Origin: JBFFXF01 sp041569895
GTDB lineage: Bacteria; Planctomycetota; UBA8108; JACQVS01
Length of the DNA: 59,065 nt
Direction: 5' to 3'
NCBI GenBank assembly: GCA_041569895.1
Contig: JBFFXF010000004.1
Span: forward strand, 1-59,065
In this document: positions 7,822-16,157 of the stretch, in pieces
Layout of the letters: every line of letters begins with the position of its first letter
How positions within the stretch are numbered: the first letter of the stretch is position 1
Notes under the pieces: generated by a model
Told to the model about the DNA's origin: nothing
The model's database searches: none
Seen by the model: only the letters and a program-made list of their open reading frames with translations
Translations under genes and position numbers: made by a program

Positions 7822-9153
7822 TCACTTTCGCCGTTTCAGGTTGTCCAGGAGTACGGCCGCGACGATGACCAGGCCGAGGACGACCTTCTGGGTGTTGCTC
7901 TCGACGTTGGTGAGGTTGAGGCCGTTTCGCATCACCCCGATCACCAGCGCCCCGATCAGCGTCCCGAAGATCTTCCCCTCGCCGCCGCTGAGGCTGGTCC
8001 CGCCCACGACCACCGCCGCGATCACCTCGAGCTCCGTCATCAGACCGTACGTCGGCTCCCCGCTCTTCAGCTCCGAGGCGCGGATGATCCCCCCGACCCC
8101 CGCGAGCCCGCCGCAGACGGTGTAGCACGACAGCAGGATCGGCTTCACCGGCACGCCCGAGAGCCGTGCCGCCTCGCGGTTGCCGCCGACCGCGTAGACG
8201 TAGCGCCCGAAGGTCGTGCGGGTCATCAGGAAGTGCGCGACCCCGTACAGGATCAGCATCAGGATGACCGGGTTGGGCACGCCGAAGACGAACTCCGTCC
8301 CGAGCCAGCGGTACGACTCCGGGATCTGGTAGATCGACTGGGAGTTCGACAGCCGATACGCCAGACCGCTCGCGATCAGCATCATCGCGAGGGTGGCGAT
8401 GAACGCGGGCACCCGGAACGCCGTCACCATGAGGCCGGAGAAGGCCCCCATCAGCGCGCAGCCGAGAATGGCGGCGAGGCTGCAGATGATCATCGCGATC
8501 GTGCTCGCGTCGACCGCGCCGCCGACTTCGCGGATCAGGAGAGTCGCGACCACGGCGGAGAGGGCGATCAGGCTGCCGACCGAGAGGTCGATGCCGCCGG
8601 TGATGATCACGAAGGTCATGCCGATCGCGATGATGGCGATCACCGCGATGCGGTTGGCGACCGCGCGGAGGTTGGCGGCCTTGAGGAAATCGGGCCATGC
8701 GTACGTCGCCGGGATCGCCAGCTCGACGCCGGCGAGGCCGGGGAGCTTCGAGTCGCGCTCGCGCAGGAAGCTGTAGCGCGACGTGCTCTCGTCGCATGCG
8801 ATGACGTCGACCCCTTGCCCGCTCGCCGCGACCTCCTCGAGGGCCCGCCGCATCTCCGGCGGCCCCCCGGTGACGGTGCGCACGACGGTCGCGCCGCCCG
8901 CCTCGAGGTTGCTCGCCAGCGCCCGCACGAACTCCTCGTCCACGCTCGTCTGGCCCGCGAGGATCACGACGCGAGCGCCGTTCCCGCGCCGCGCGGCGAT
9001 CTCGCCCGCGAGCTGCTCGCCCGCCGCGGCGCCCGTGGGGTGCTGCTCCGTGTACGTCATGACGCTGAAGAACGCGCACAGGAGGAGCAGCACGAAGACC
9101 ATGCCGTAGTCCTCGAAGAAGCGCGACAGCCGGTTTCGGAGCTTCAACTCCAT
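7822..9153 (-). CDS. Sugar ABC transporter permease (RbsC family) with extracytoplasmic insertion
   Basis: A 443-residue inner-membrane permease. After the first transmembrane helix (about 15-35) there is an extra soluble segment of about 130 residues before the conserved family sequence resumes at FLKAANLRAVANRI. The signature loops IAIGMTFVIITGGIDLSVGS and TLIGALVIGVMRNGL are intact. The insertion contains 'ARVVILAGQTSVDEEFVRALASNLE...GVDVIACD', which looks like half of a type-1 periplasmic-binding-protein (Rossmann) lobe. RbsC relatives are usually about 320-350 residues, so the excess length equals this insertion. The gene starts 4 nt after the stop of the ATPase gene and is last in the operon SBP-ATPase-permease. 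It forms the channel for a pentose/hexose or similar polyol importer. Confidence 0.88.
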   Translation of the reverse strand: MELKLRNRLSRFFEDYGMVFVLLLLCAFFSVMTYTEQHPTGAAAGEQLAGEIAARRGNGARVVILAGQTSVDEEFVRALASNLEAGGATVVRTVTGGPPEMRRALEEVAASGQGVDVIACDESTSRYSFLRERDSKLPGLAGVELAIPATYAWPDFLKAANLRAVANRIAVIAIIAIGMTFVIITGGIDLSVGSLIALSAVVATLLIREVGGAVDASTIAMIICSLAAILGCALMGAFSGLMVTAFRVPAFIATLAMMLIASGLAYRLSNSQSIYQIPESYRWLGTEFVFGVPNPVILMLILYGVAHFLMTRTTFGRYVYAVGGNREAARLSGVPVKPILLSCYTVCGGLAGVGGIIRASELKSGEPTYGLMTELEVIAAVVVGGTSLSGGEGKIFGTLIGALVIGVMRNGLNLTNVESNTQKVVLGLVIVAAVLLDNLKRRK

Positions 9154-9157
9154 CTGC

Positions 9158-10666
9158 TCACCCGATCGCCAGGTGCATGATCGCCTCCTGTGTCGCCGAT
9201 TCGACGTCGGCGATCTCGCCGGTGATCCGGCCATCATGCATGACGAGCACCCGGTCGGCCATGCCGAGCACCTCCGGAAGCTCGGAGCTGATCAGGACGA
9301 TCGCCTTGCCCGCGGCGGCGAGCTCGTTGATCAGCGTGTAGATCTCGAACTTCGCGCCGACGTCGATGCCGCGCGTCGGCTCGTCGAAGATCACCACCTC
9401 GCACTGCCGCGCCAGCCACTTCGCGAGCACGACCTTCTGCTGGTTGCCACCCGAGAGATTGGCGACGGGCTGCTCGACGTGCGGGATCTTGATGCGGAGA
9501 CTCTCGACAAACCGCTCCAGCTCTCGCCGCTCGCGCGTCTGGCTGACGATGCCGAGCCGGGACAGCCACGACAGGTTCGGCAGGCCGAAGTTCTCGCGCA
9601 CCGACTGCCCGAGCACCAGCCCCTCGAGCTTGCGGTCCTCGGTGAGCAGGCAGATCCCGGCGCGGATCGCATCGCGCGGCGATCGGATGTCGAGAGTCTT
9701 GCCGTCGAGCTGGATGGTGCCGCCGTCGCGCGCATCGGCGCCGAAGATCAGCCGCACGAGCTCGGTGCGACCGGCGCCGACGAGGCCGGTGATGGCCACC
9801 ACCTCGCCGCCACGCACGGCGAACGAGACGTCCCGGACGGCCTTGCCCCGCCGCAGGCCGCGCACGACGAGGCGCGTGACCCCGGGCGACACCTTGCGAG
9901 CCGGGAACTCGTCCTCGAGCTTTCGCCCGACCATCATCTCGATCAGCCGCTCGCGGGTGACGTCGGCCGCCGCGGCGGTGCCGACGTGCTCGCCGTCGCG
10001 CAGGACGCAGACGCGATCGGCGATCTTGAAGATCTCGTCGAGACGGTGGCTGATATAGATGATTCCCATGCCGTGCGACCGGAGCTCTCCGACGATCTCG
10101 AAGAGGCGATCGACCTCCTGCGGCGTCAGCGTCGCGCTCGGCTCGTCCATGACGATGATGCGCGCGTCGAGCGAGAGCGCCTTGGCAATCTCGACGATCT
10201 GCTGCTGGGCGATCGACAGCCGCCTGCACGGCGTCTCGGGATCGATGGCGACGCCGAGCCGGTCGAAGAGCTCGCGAGCGCGACGGTGCTCGTCGAGTTG
10301 GTGTATCACGCCCGCCGTGGTCCTCTCCTGCCCGAGGAAGATGTTCTCGCGGGCCGACAGCGAGGGCACCAGGTTGAACTCCTGGTAGATCACGGCGACG
10401 CCGGCGCGCTGGGCGTCGGCGGGGCTCGCGATGCCCGCCTCGACGCCGTCGATGAGGATCCGCCCCGCGTCGGGCAGGTGCGCGCCACCCAGGATCTTGA
10501 TCAGCGTGCTCTTGCCGGCGCCGTTCTCGCCGAGAAGCGCGACCACCTCGCCCGCCCGGAGCTCGAGATCGACGTCCCGGAGCGCCTGGACCCCGGGGAA
10601 CGACTTCGATATCCGCTCCATGCGAAGGAGCGGCACGGCCGCCGTGCCTGCGCCGTCTTCCGGCAT
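9158..10666 (-). CDS. Sugar ABC transporter ATP-binding protein, two ABC domains (RbsA/MglA type)
   Basis: A 502-residue duplicated ABC ATPase. The first half has Walker A GENGAGKST at 46-54, a Q-loop in VIYQEFNLVP, a degenerate signature LSIAQQQ and Walker B RIIVMDEPSATL. The second half has the degenerate Walker A GLVGAGRTE typical of this family, the intact signature LSGGNQQK and Walker B VVIFDEPTRGIDVG. It energises the importer from the cytoplasmic side. It starts 3 nt after the stop of the binding-protein gene and is followed after 4 nt by the permease gene, so the three genes are surely one transcript. The domain arrangement and length are usual for the family. Confidence 0.95.
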   Translation of the reverse strand: MPEDGAGTAAVPLLRMERISKSFPGVQALRDVDLELRAGEVVALLGENGAGKSTLIKILGGAHLPDAGRILIDGVEAGIASPADAQRAGVAVIYQEFNLVPSLSARENIFLGQERTTAGVIHQLDEHRRARELFDRLGVAIDPETPCRRLSIAQQQIVEIAKALSLDARIIVMDEPSATLTPQEVDRLFEIVGELRSHGMGIIYISHRLDEIFKIADRVCVLRDGEHVGTAAAADVTRERLIEMMVGRKLEDEFPARKVSPGVTRLVVRGLRRGKAVRDVSFAVRGGEVVAITGLVGAGRTELVRLIFGADARDGGTIQLDGKTLDIRSPRDAIRAGICLLTEDRKLEGLVLGQSVRENFGLPNLSWLSRLGIVSQTRERRELERFVESLRIKIPHVEQPVANLSGGNQQKVVLAKWLARQCEVVIFDEPTRGIDVGAKFEIYTLINELAAAGKAIVLISSELPEVLGMADRVLVMHDGRITGEIADVESATQEAIMHLAIG

Positions 10667-10669
10667 GTG

Positions 10670-11677
10670 TTACTCGAGGTCGGGGTCCTTGTCGGCGTCG
10701 GCGCGGCGATACGGCTCGGTCGGGATCAGCATCACCGGCTCGACCTCCTCGCCGTCGAAGTAGCTGACGACCGCCTTCACCGACTCGATCGCCATGCGGT
10801 CCGGGAACTGAACCGGACTGTCGAACAGCCGGCCGTCCTTGATCGCCACCTTCGCCTCGGGCTGGCCATCGAACCCGACCACCACCACCTGGTCCGACTT
10901 TCCCTCGGCCTCGAGGGCCGCGCGCGCCCCGAGAGCCGCCGGATCGTTGATCGCGAAGATCCCCCGGAGGTCCGGATGCGCGTTGACCGCGTCGCGCGCC
11001 GCGTTCTGCCCCTCTTCCTTGGCGCCGCCGCACTCGAGCTTCGCGACCAGCTCGATCTTGTTCGCCGCCGACGCGTTGTGCTCGCCGATGCGCTCCTCGA
11101 AGCCGCGCACGCGATCGATGCACGACTCGACGCGCTTGAACTCGAGGATCGCGACCTTGCCGCCCGCCTCGCCGAGCGCGTCGATCATCGCCTGTCCGGC
11201 GACGCGGCCGCCCTGGAAGTTGTCGGTGCCGACGTGATGCACCACCCTCGCCTGCGGGTCCTCGCATATGGTGTCGATCGTGAACACCGGGACTCCCGCT
11301 CGGTTCGCCTCGATGATCACCGAGCCGATCGCCTTGGTGTTCCGCGGGCAGAGGATGATCGCGTCGACACCCTTGACGAGAAACTCCTTCACGTCGTCCT
11401 TCTGGTTGGCGATCTTTCCCTCGGGATCGCGCACCAGCACCTCGAACCCGTGGCGCGCGGCCTCGGCGGCGACGGTGTCGGCGATCAGCTTGAAGAACGG
11501 GTTGGTGAGGGTCTGCACCGAGAGCCCGATGACGCGCGAGGCTTTCTCGCCCGGCTCGCCGCCACCGCGGTCACCCGCGGCACTGCTCGTGCCCTCCTTC
11601 GAGCTGTCGCAGCCGCCCCCCGGCACGAGCGCGAGGAGAATCAGCAACCCGGTGAATCGGCGCAGCATCGGGGCCAT
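10670..11677 (-). CDS. Sugar ABC transporter substrate-binding lipoprotein (RbsB family)
   Basis: A 335-residue type-1 periplasmic binding protein. The start at 11677 follows GGAAAGGGATGCC. A signal peptide ends in a lipobox-like PGGGC at about residues 20-23, then a Gly/Ser/Glu-rich linker. The mature domain begins RVIGLSVQTLTNPFF, the usual RbsB opening, and has VKGVDAIILCPRN, AGVPVFTIDT, VGTDNFQGGRVAGQAM, GIFAINDPAALGA and QVVVVGFDGQPEA. It captures a sugar or polyol in the periplasm and passes it to the permease. The ligand cannot be deduced. The divergent shikimate-dehydrogenase-like gene, 119 nt away, may share regulation. Confidence 0.93.
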   Translation of the reverse strand: MAPMLRRFTGLLILLALVPGGGCDSSKEGTSSAAGDRGGGEPGEKASRVIGLSVQTLTNPFFKLIADTVAAEAARHGFEVLVRDPEGKIANQKDDVKEFLVKGVDAIILCPRNTKAIGSVIIEANRAGVPVFTIDTICEDPQARVVHHVGTDNFQGGRVAGQAMIDALGEAGGKVAILEFKRVESCIDRVRGFEERIGEHNASAANKIELVAKLECGGAKEEGQNAARDAVNAHPDLRGIFAINDPAALGARAALEAEGKSDQVVVVGFDGQPEAKVAIKDGRLFDSPVQFPDRMAIESVKAVVSYFDGEEVEPVMLIPTEPYRRADADKDPDLE

Positions 11678-11796
11678 GGCATCCCTTTCCTTCCGGTGAT
11701 CGATCTCATAGAGTGTCGAGGGCGTCCGCGGAGACGCATGACGAGTATTCTCCAACGCGCGGGTGTTTTTCAAGGTCGAGATCACGGAGTTCGTCG

Positions 11797-12648
11797 ATGA
11801 AGGCCCTCAACTTCCTGGACGCGATCACCGGCTCGTTCGCGCAGCCGGCCGCGGAGAACCCCACCGTGGCGATGGTCGAGGCCGCCTACCGGCACCACGA
11901 CCTGCGCTTTCGCTACATCAATTTCGAGGTCGCCCCGGACGATCTCGGGGACGCGGTGCGCGGCGCGCGGGCGATGGGCTTCGTCGGCTTCAACTGCTCG
12001 CTCCCCCACAAGGTGGCCGTCATCGAGCACATCGACGGCCTCGGCGAGTCCGCGGAGATCATGGGCGCGGTCAACTGCGTCGTGAGGCGCGACGGACGGT
12101 ACATCGGCGAGAACACCGACGGCAAGGGGTTCCTCGAGGCGCTGCGCGAGCGCGTCGACCCGGCCGGCAAGTCGGTCGTCCTCTTCGGCGCGGGAGGAGC
12201 GGCTCGCGCCGTCGGCGTCGAGACCGCGCTCGCCGGCGCGAGTCGCGTCACCGTCGTCAATCGCACCGAGTCGCGCGGCATCGAGCTCGCCCGGTTGATC
12301 GACGAGCGCACGCCGGCCGCGGCGGACTTCGTCCGCTGGGAGGGCGACTACGCGGTGCCCGCGGGGACGGACGTCGTCGTCAACGCGACGTCGATCGGAC
12401 TCTATCCCGACGTCGACGCGCGCATTCCACTGGACGTTTCGACGCTCGCGCCGGAAATGGTCGTGGCCGACGTCATCGCGAGCCCGCCGAACACACGGCT
12501 GATGCGCGACGCGGCCAGACGTGGCTGCACGGTGATCGACGGCATCGGCATGCTCGTCAATCAGGGCGTCATCGGCATCAAGTACTGGACCGGGGCCGAC
12601 GTCGACGCCGGAGTCATGCGACGGACGATCGAGGAGATCTTCGGCTGA
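11797..12648 (+). CDS. aroE: Shikimate dehydrogenase family protein (AroE-like), atypical substrate loop
   Basis: A 283-residue NADP-binding oxidoreductase. The start at 11797 has GGAG about 9 nt upstream. The catalytic Lys72 (CSLPHK) and Asp108 (GENTDGKGF) are present, as are the nucleotide-binding GAGGAAR at 131-137, VVNRTES, VVNATSIGLYP and the C-terminal MLVNQGVIGIKYWTG. The N-terminal loop, which in true AroE reads Ser-x-Ser-Pro and holds the shikimate carboxylate, is instead GSFAQPAAENPT. That change, and the divergent arrangement with a sugar importer, leaves open a quinate/shikimate-like or other polyol acid substrate. No other aromatic-pathway gene is nearby. The gene symbol reflects the family, not proven function. 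Confidence 0.82.
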   Translation: MKALNFLDAITGSFAQPAAENPTVAMVEAAYRHHDLRFRYINFEVAPDDLGDAVRGARAMGFVGFNCSLPHKVAVIEHIDGLGESAEIMGAVNCVVRRDGRYIGENTDGKGFLEALRERVDPAGKSVVLFGAGGAARAVGVETALAGASRVTVVNRTESRGIELARLIDERTPAAADFVRWEGDYAVPAGTDVVVNATSIGLYPDVDARIPLDVSTLAPEMVVADVIASPPNTRLMRDAARRGCTVIDGIGMLVNQGVIGIKYWTGADVDAGVMRRTIEEIFG

Positions 12649-12696
12649 GGAATAGGCCCATCGGGCTCGGTCTCGCAGGGAGTGGGGAACGAGGGG

Positions 12697-14163
12697 ATGC
12701 GCGAGTGGCTTCCCGTTATCTGGAGCTGGCTCTATGTCGGTGTGACGGCGTCGCTGGTGGTCGTCGCGCTCTGGCGAAAGCGCGAGCCGGCGCCGGCCCT
12801 CGCGTGGTCGCTGTCGATCATCTTCCTGCCGATCGCGGGGCCGCTGCTCTTCCTCTTCTTCGGACTCCACCCGCTGCCGCGACGACTGCGCCGGAAGATC
12901 GAGCACCGCGTGGAGTTCGACCGGCGCCTCTCGTCCCCGGAGAGCTCGGAGGCCCGCAGCGACGTCGGCGTCTGCAAGTACCCCGACACCGATTGGGGCA
13001 AGCTCGGCCAGCTTCTCGAGTCGCTCGGCGAGGCGCCGCGCCGCGAGGGGAACGAGGTCACGGTGTACTGCGAGGGCGCGGCGGTCGCGGACGCGTTCGT
13101 CGAGGCGATCGAGCAGGCCCGCCACCACGTGCACGTCGAGTTCTACATTTTCCGCCACGACCGGGCCGGTCGCCGGCTCGTCGAGCTGCTGATGGATCGG
13201 GTGCGCGACGGCGTCGAGGTGCGCGTCGTCCTCGACGGCCTCGGCTCGTACCGCAGCCTGCGGCTGCTGAAGCGCATCCGCAAGGGCGGTGGTCAGGCGG
13301 CGGTCTTCCGGCCCCTGTTCACGCCGGGCCGCGTCAGCCCGAACCTGCGCAATCACCGCAAGATCGTCGTCTGCGACGGTCGCGTCGGCTTCTTCGGCGG
13401 CATGAACGTCGGCGAGGAGTACTTCGGCCGCCAGCCCAGGCGCCCCTGGTTCGACATCCACCTGCGCATCCGCGGCCCCGCCGTCCTCGACCTGCAGCGG
13501 ATCTTCGTCGAGGACTGGGACTTCAGCGCGTCGGAGACCATCGACGGCCCGGAGTACTTCCCGCGCATCGATGATATCGATGAAGAAGAAGAAGAACTCG
13601 ACGCGACGCACGACTCGCCGGCGCAGATCATCGCCGGCGGGCCCGACGCGGCGATCAACCCGATCCGCCAGGCGTTCTTCAGCGCCATCACGCGCGCTCG
13701 CCGATCGATCCTGCTGACGACCCCGTACGTCGTGCCCGACCGCGGCCTGCGCGACGCCCTGAAGTCCGCCGCGCTCGCGGGCATCGACGTGCGCCTGGTG
13801 ACGCAGTCGTGGCCGCCGGATCAGTACCTCGTCTACTTCTGCGGGCTCTACTACGTGCAGGAGCTGATCGACACGGGCGTGCGCGTCTACCGCTACACCC
13901 CCGGCATGACGCACGCGAAGGCGATCGCCGTCGACGGCGAGTGGGCGATGGCCGGCACGGCGAACCTCGACAACCGGAGCATGTTTCTCAACTACGAGCA
14001 GATGGCGGTGTTCGACGGCGAGAAGACGGTGCGGAAGATCGAGCAGGCGATCCAGGACCAGATCGCCCGCTCGGAGGAGATCCGCTCGGAGCACCTCGAG
14101 ACCCTGTCACTCCACGAGCAACTGCTGGCAAACGGGGCGCGGTTGTTTGCGCCGCTGCTGTGA
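12697..14163 (+). CDS. cls: Cardiolipin synthase (phospholipase D family)
   Basis: A 488-residue membrane enzyme that joins two phosphatidylglycerols to make cardiolipin. Two N-terminal hydrophobic segments (about 5-25 and 38-60) precede the catalytic domain. Both HKD motifs are intact: NHRKIVVCDG with His220 and THAKAIAVDG with His406, each followed by the usual Gly-Gly or Gly-Thr-Ala-Asn segment. A stretch of consecutive acidic residues (IDDIDEEEEELDA, about 289-301) between the two halves is unusual but lies in a linker. The ATG at 12697 is preferred because GGAACGAGG sits just upstream; a GTG at 12682 would add five residues. The gene ends at repeat locus C. Confidence 0.93.
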   Translation: MREWLPVIWSWLYVGVTASLVVVALWRKREPAPALAWSLSIIFLPIAGPLLFLFFGLHPLPRRLRRKIEHRVEFDRRLSSPESSEARSDVGVCKYPDTDWGKLGQLLESLGEAPRREGNEVTVYCEGAAVADAFVEAIEQARHHVHVEFYIFRHDRAGRRLVELLMDRVRDGVEVRVVLDGLGSYRSLRLLKRIRKGGGQAAVFRPLFTPGRVSPNLRNHRKIVVCDGRVGFFGGMNVGEEYFGRQPRRPWFDIHLRIRGPAVLDLQRIFVEDWDFSASETIDGPEYFPRIDDIDEEEEELDATHDSPAQIIAGGPDAAINPIRQAFFSAITRARRSILLTTPYVVPDRGLRDALKSAALAGIDVRLVTQSWPPDQYLVYFCGLYYVQELIDTGVRVYRYTPGMTHAKAIAVDGEWAMAGTANLDNRSMFLNYEQMAVFDGEKTVRKIEQAIQDQIARSEEIRSEHLETLSLHEQLLANGARLFAPLL

Positions 14164-14229
14164 CCGTTCCCGTACGCGCTCCCGCACCCGAGAGGCTGGT
14201 CGACTTCGCTGGCGAGACTCTGCACGCAT

Positions 14230-14758
14230 CTATAAGGAACGCAGGAAGAATAGGAAGGCAGGAAAAGAAAAGGAGAGAAGGGAACACAGGGAAGGCGGCG
14301 AAAAGCCTGACCCAGGAGAGCGAACCTCACGAAACTGAACTCCATCAATCCATCCGTTTCCTGCCTTCCTGAGTTTCCTGCCTTCCTTCTGAATCGTCTG
14401 ACAGCAAGCCTCCGAAGTCGAGCGCAGATTACGCAGAAGAAGATTGGGGAATCTCCGTCGCTGATCTCGGATCTCGGATCTCTGGTCTCGGAGTCGGATC
14501 TCGGAGTCGGTATCGGGATCGGACGTCGGTTCTCTGTCGCACGGCGACGGTGACGACAACGGAGACGGAACACGGATACGGAGCACGAGCCCAACCATGA
14601 CCTGGACGGTGGCCGTGACCCGTGGACCGTGTGCCGTGACCGTGTGCCGTGACCGTGACCGGCTTGGCGTCGTCCAGCGAGTTTGTCAATCACGACGGGC
14701 GCTTTCGGGAACGGGCACGGGCACGGGCACGGGTACGGGAACGGGTACGGGTACGGAC
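14230..14758. repeat. Composite repeat locus C (full-length type with unique blocks)
   Basis: The 615-nt gap between convergent genes contains, left to right: a purine-rich region with AGGAAGGCAGGAAA (14252-14265) facing two inverted tandem copies of its complement (14357-14387); a short GCAGATTACG nonamer tract (14424-14437); GATCTCG units (14463-14490); TCGGAN hexamers (14487-14522); a unique block (14524-14614); CGTGAC/CGTGTGC units (14614-14660); a second unique block (14661-14706, containing GACGGGCGCTTTCGGG); and NACGGG hexamers (14706-14757). Both unique blocks recur almost unchanged, in opposite orientation, in locus J. The NACGGG end lies 21 nt from the stop of the dockerin gene. No ORF here is credible; the reading frames give only dipeptide repeats. 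Confidence 0.9.
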
Positions 14759-14778
14759 CGAGGCCCGACTCCGCGAGA

Positions 14779-15987
14779 TCAGAAGCAGCCCTCGACGCGC
14801 GGACAGGCGTTCTCGATCGGCACGCACTCGAACGGGTTGGCCCCGGGCGGCACTCGATGGTGCGCCGGCCCCGCGAGGGTCAGGAAGCGGAGCGTGCCGA
14901 TCGGGTCGGTGATGTCGACGCGGCCGTCGCCGTGCCAGTCGAGCAGCTCGATGTTGCCCGAGTCCGCCGCCGTTCCGTCGCCGCATGGCAGGCGTTCGGG
15001 GACGCCCAGGAAGAGAACGCCGAGGACGCAGATCGCGTCGGAGATGTCGAGCCGGCCGTCCTGGTTGCAGTCACCGGGGATGTGGGTGTCGAACGGTGGA
15101 TCGACGATGATGAGCGCCACCTCGTCGCAGCCCCCGAGCTCCGGCCTCCGCGAGTCGGGTTCGCCCGCCAGACCGAGGAAGACCGTGTTGGTCACCGGCT
15201 GGCCGGAGCCGCGCAGGCCATCGACGATGGCCACGCTTCCCGCCGGGAAGATGCCCGGAGGCGCGCCGACCCGCAGCCGCAGGATCGCGACCTCGCCCTC
15301 ACCCCGCAATGTCACCGGCTGCGTGAACGACAGCACCACGGTGGAGACCGCGCCCGGTCCCTGCGGCGCGCCGCCGCCGTCGATCGACGGATCGATCAGC
15401 TCGGTCTTCTCGAAGCCCGCTGAAAGGAGATCCTTGCCCGCCGTGCCGTCGATGGTCGCGTCGAGCAGATCGAGCTGGCCGCCGACCGAGACGCCGAGCG
15501 CCCAGCCCTGCGCTCCGGGGTGGGACGGCTCGTCGATGGCCAGCGTGATGGCCACCTCGCCCTGCGGCGGCGTGTCCGGGGCGTCGACGATCTCGATTGG
15601 ACACACGTCGAGATCGAACCGGAAGCCCCCGCGAGCAGGCGGCGGCTTCGGATCGTAGGAGACGCAGTCGAGCGAGTCCTCGGTCGGATCCGGGCCGGGC
15701 GTGTGCGGGCCCGGAGGCGGTGGCTCCGGTTGCCCGAGGAAGAGGTAGCCGAGGAGGTACACCGGATCCGTGATGTTCTCCTGGCCATCGTCGTTGACGT
15801 CGAACGCGTCGCGACACGGAGGCGGCACGTCGAAGGGGAAGAAGTTCGGCAGAAAGACGTCCCGCGCATCGACGACGCCGTCGGTGTTCGTGTCACCACG
15901 GCGAAAGTCGCTCTGCGCCAGAGCGACCGGAGACACGACGAGCGCGGTGACGAGCGCCACACCACGGTGAAACCCGAAAGCATCCAT
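14779..15987 (-). CDS. Secreted dockerin-like repeat protein
   Basis: A 402-residue exported protein. The start at 15987 has GGAGGG about 7 nt upstream and is followed by a signal peptide (ALVTALVVSPVALA). Two pairs of EF-hand-like calcium motifs of the planctomycete dockerin style are present: near the N terminus GDTNTDGVVDARD and DVNDDGQENITDPVYLL, and near the C terminus GDCNQDGRLDISDAICVL and DWHGDGRVDITDPIGTL. Between them lies a domain of about 200 residues rich in beta-strand patterns (GWALGVSVGG, GEVAILRLRVGAPPG), possibly cohesin-like. The final region is Cys-rich. It is probably a surface or extracellular protein for calcium-dependent assembly. The gene is closely flanked by inverted NACGGG tracts (loci C and D). 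Confidence 0.8.
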   Translation of the reverse strand: MDAFGFHRGVALVTALVVSPVALAQSDFRRGDTNTDGVVDARDVFLPNFFPFDVPPPCRDAFDVNDDGQENITDPVYLLGYLFLGQPEPPPPGPHTPGPDPTEDSLDCVSYDPKPPPARGGFRFDLDVCPIEIVDAPDTPPQGEVAITLAIDEPSHPGAQGWALGVSVGGQLDLLDATIDGTAGKDLLSAGFEKTELIDPSIDGGGAPQGPGAVSTVVLSFTQPVTLRGEGEVAILRLRVGAPPGIFPAGSVAIVDGLRGSGQPVTNTVFLGLAGEPDSRRPELGGCDEVALIIVDPPFDTHIPGDCNQDGRLDISDAICVLGVLFLGVPERLPCGDGTAADSGNIELLDWHGDGRVDITDPIGTLRFLTLAGPAHHRVPPGANPFECVPIENACPRVEGCF

Positions 15988-16000
15988 CGCAGCCCTCCGT

Positions 16001-16069
16001 ACGCGTACCCGTACCCGTTCCCGTTCCCGTACCCGTACCCGTGCCCGTGCCCGATCCCGATCCCGTCTC
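16001..16069. repeat. Composite repeat locus D: CCCGTN tract (NACGGG module, inverted)
   Basis: A run of CCCGTA, CCCGTT, CCCGTG and finally CCCGAT hexamers fills most of the 170-nt gap between the 5' end of the dockerin gene (15987) and the 3' end of the PVC cytochrome gene (16158), both on the minus strand. Only the NACGGG module is present, in inverted sense relative to locus C. Together C and D bracket the dockerin gene. The tract begins just upstream of that gene's ribosome-binding site. Confidence 0.85.
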
Positions 16070-16157
16070 GTCGTCGCCCGGTCACGAGTGGTACAGCCCT
16101 TTCCGCATCGATGGTCGACCCTTCTTCCGCCCCTGTCAAATTCCGTCCCACCGCCAT

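Noticed and set aside
6682..11800. Long plus-strand frames (832 and 875 codons) opposite the protease and ABC transporter genes
   Set aside because: Antisense shadows of genes with complete motifs, made possible by very few stop codons in GC-rich DNA.
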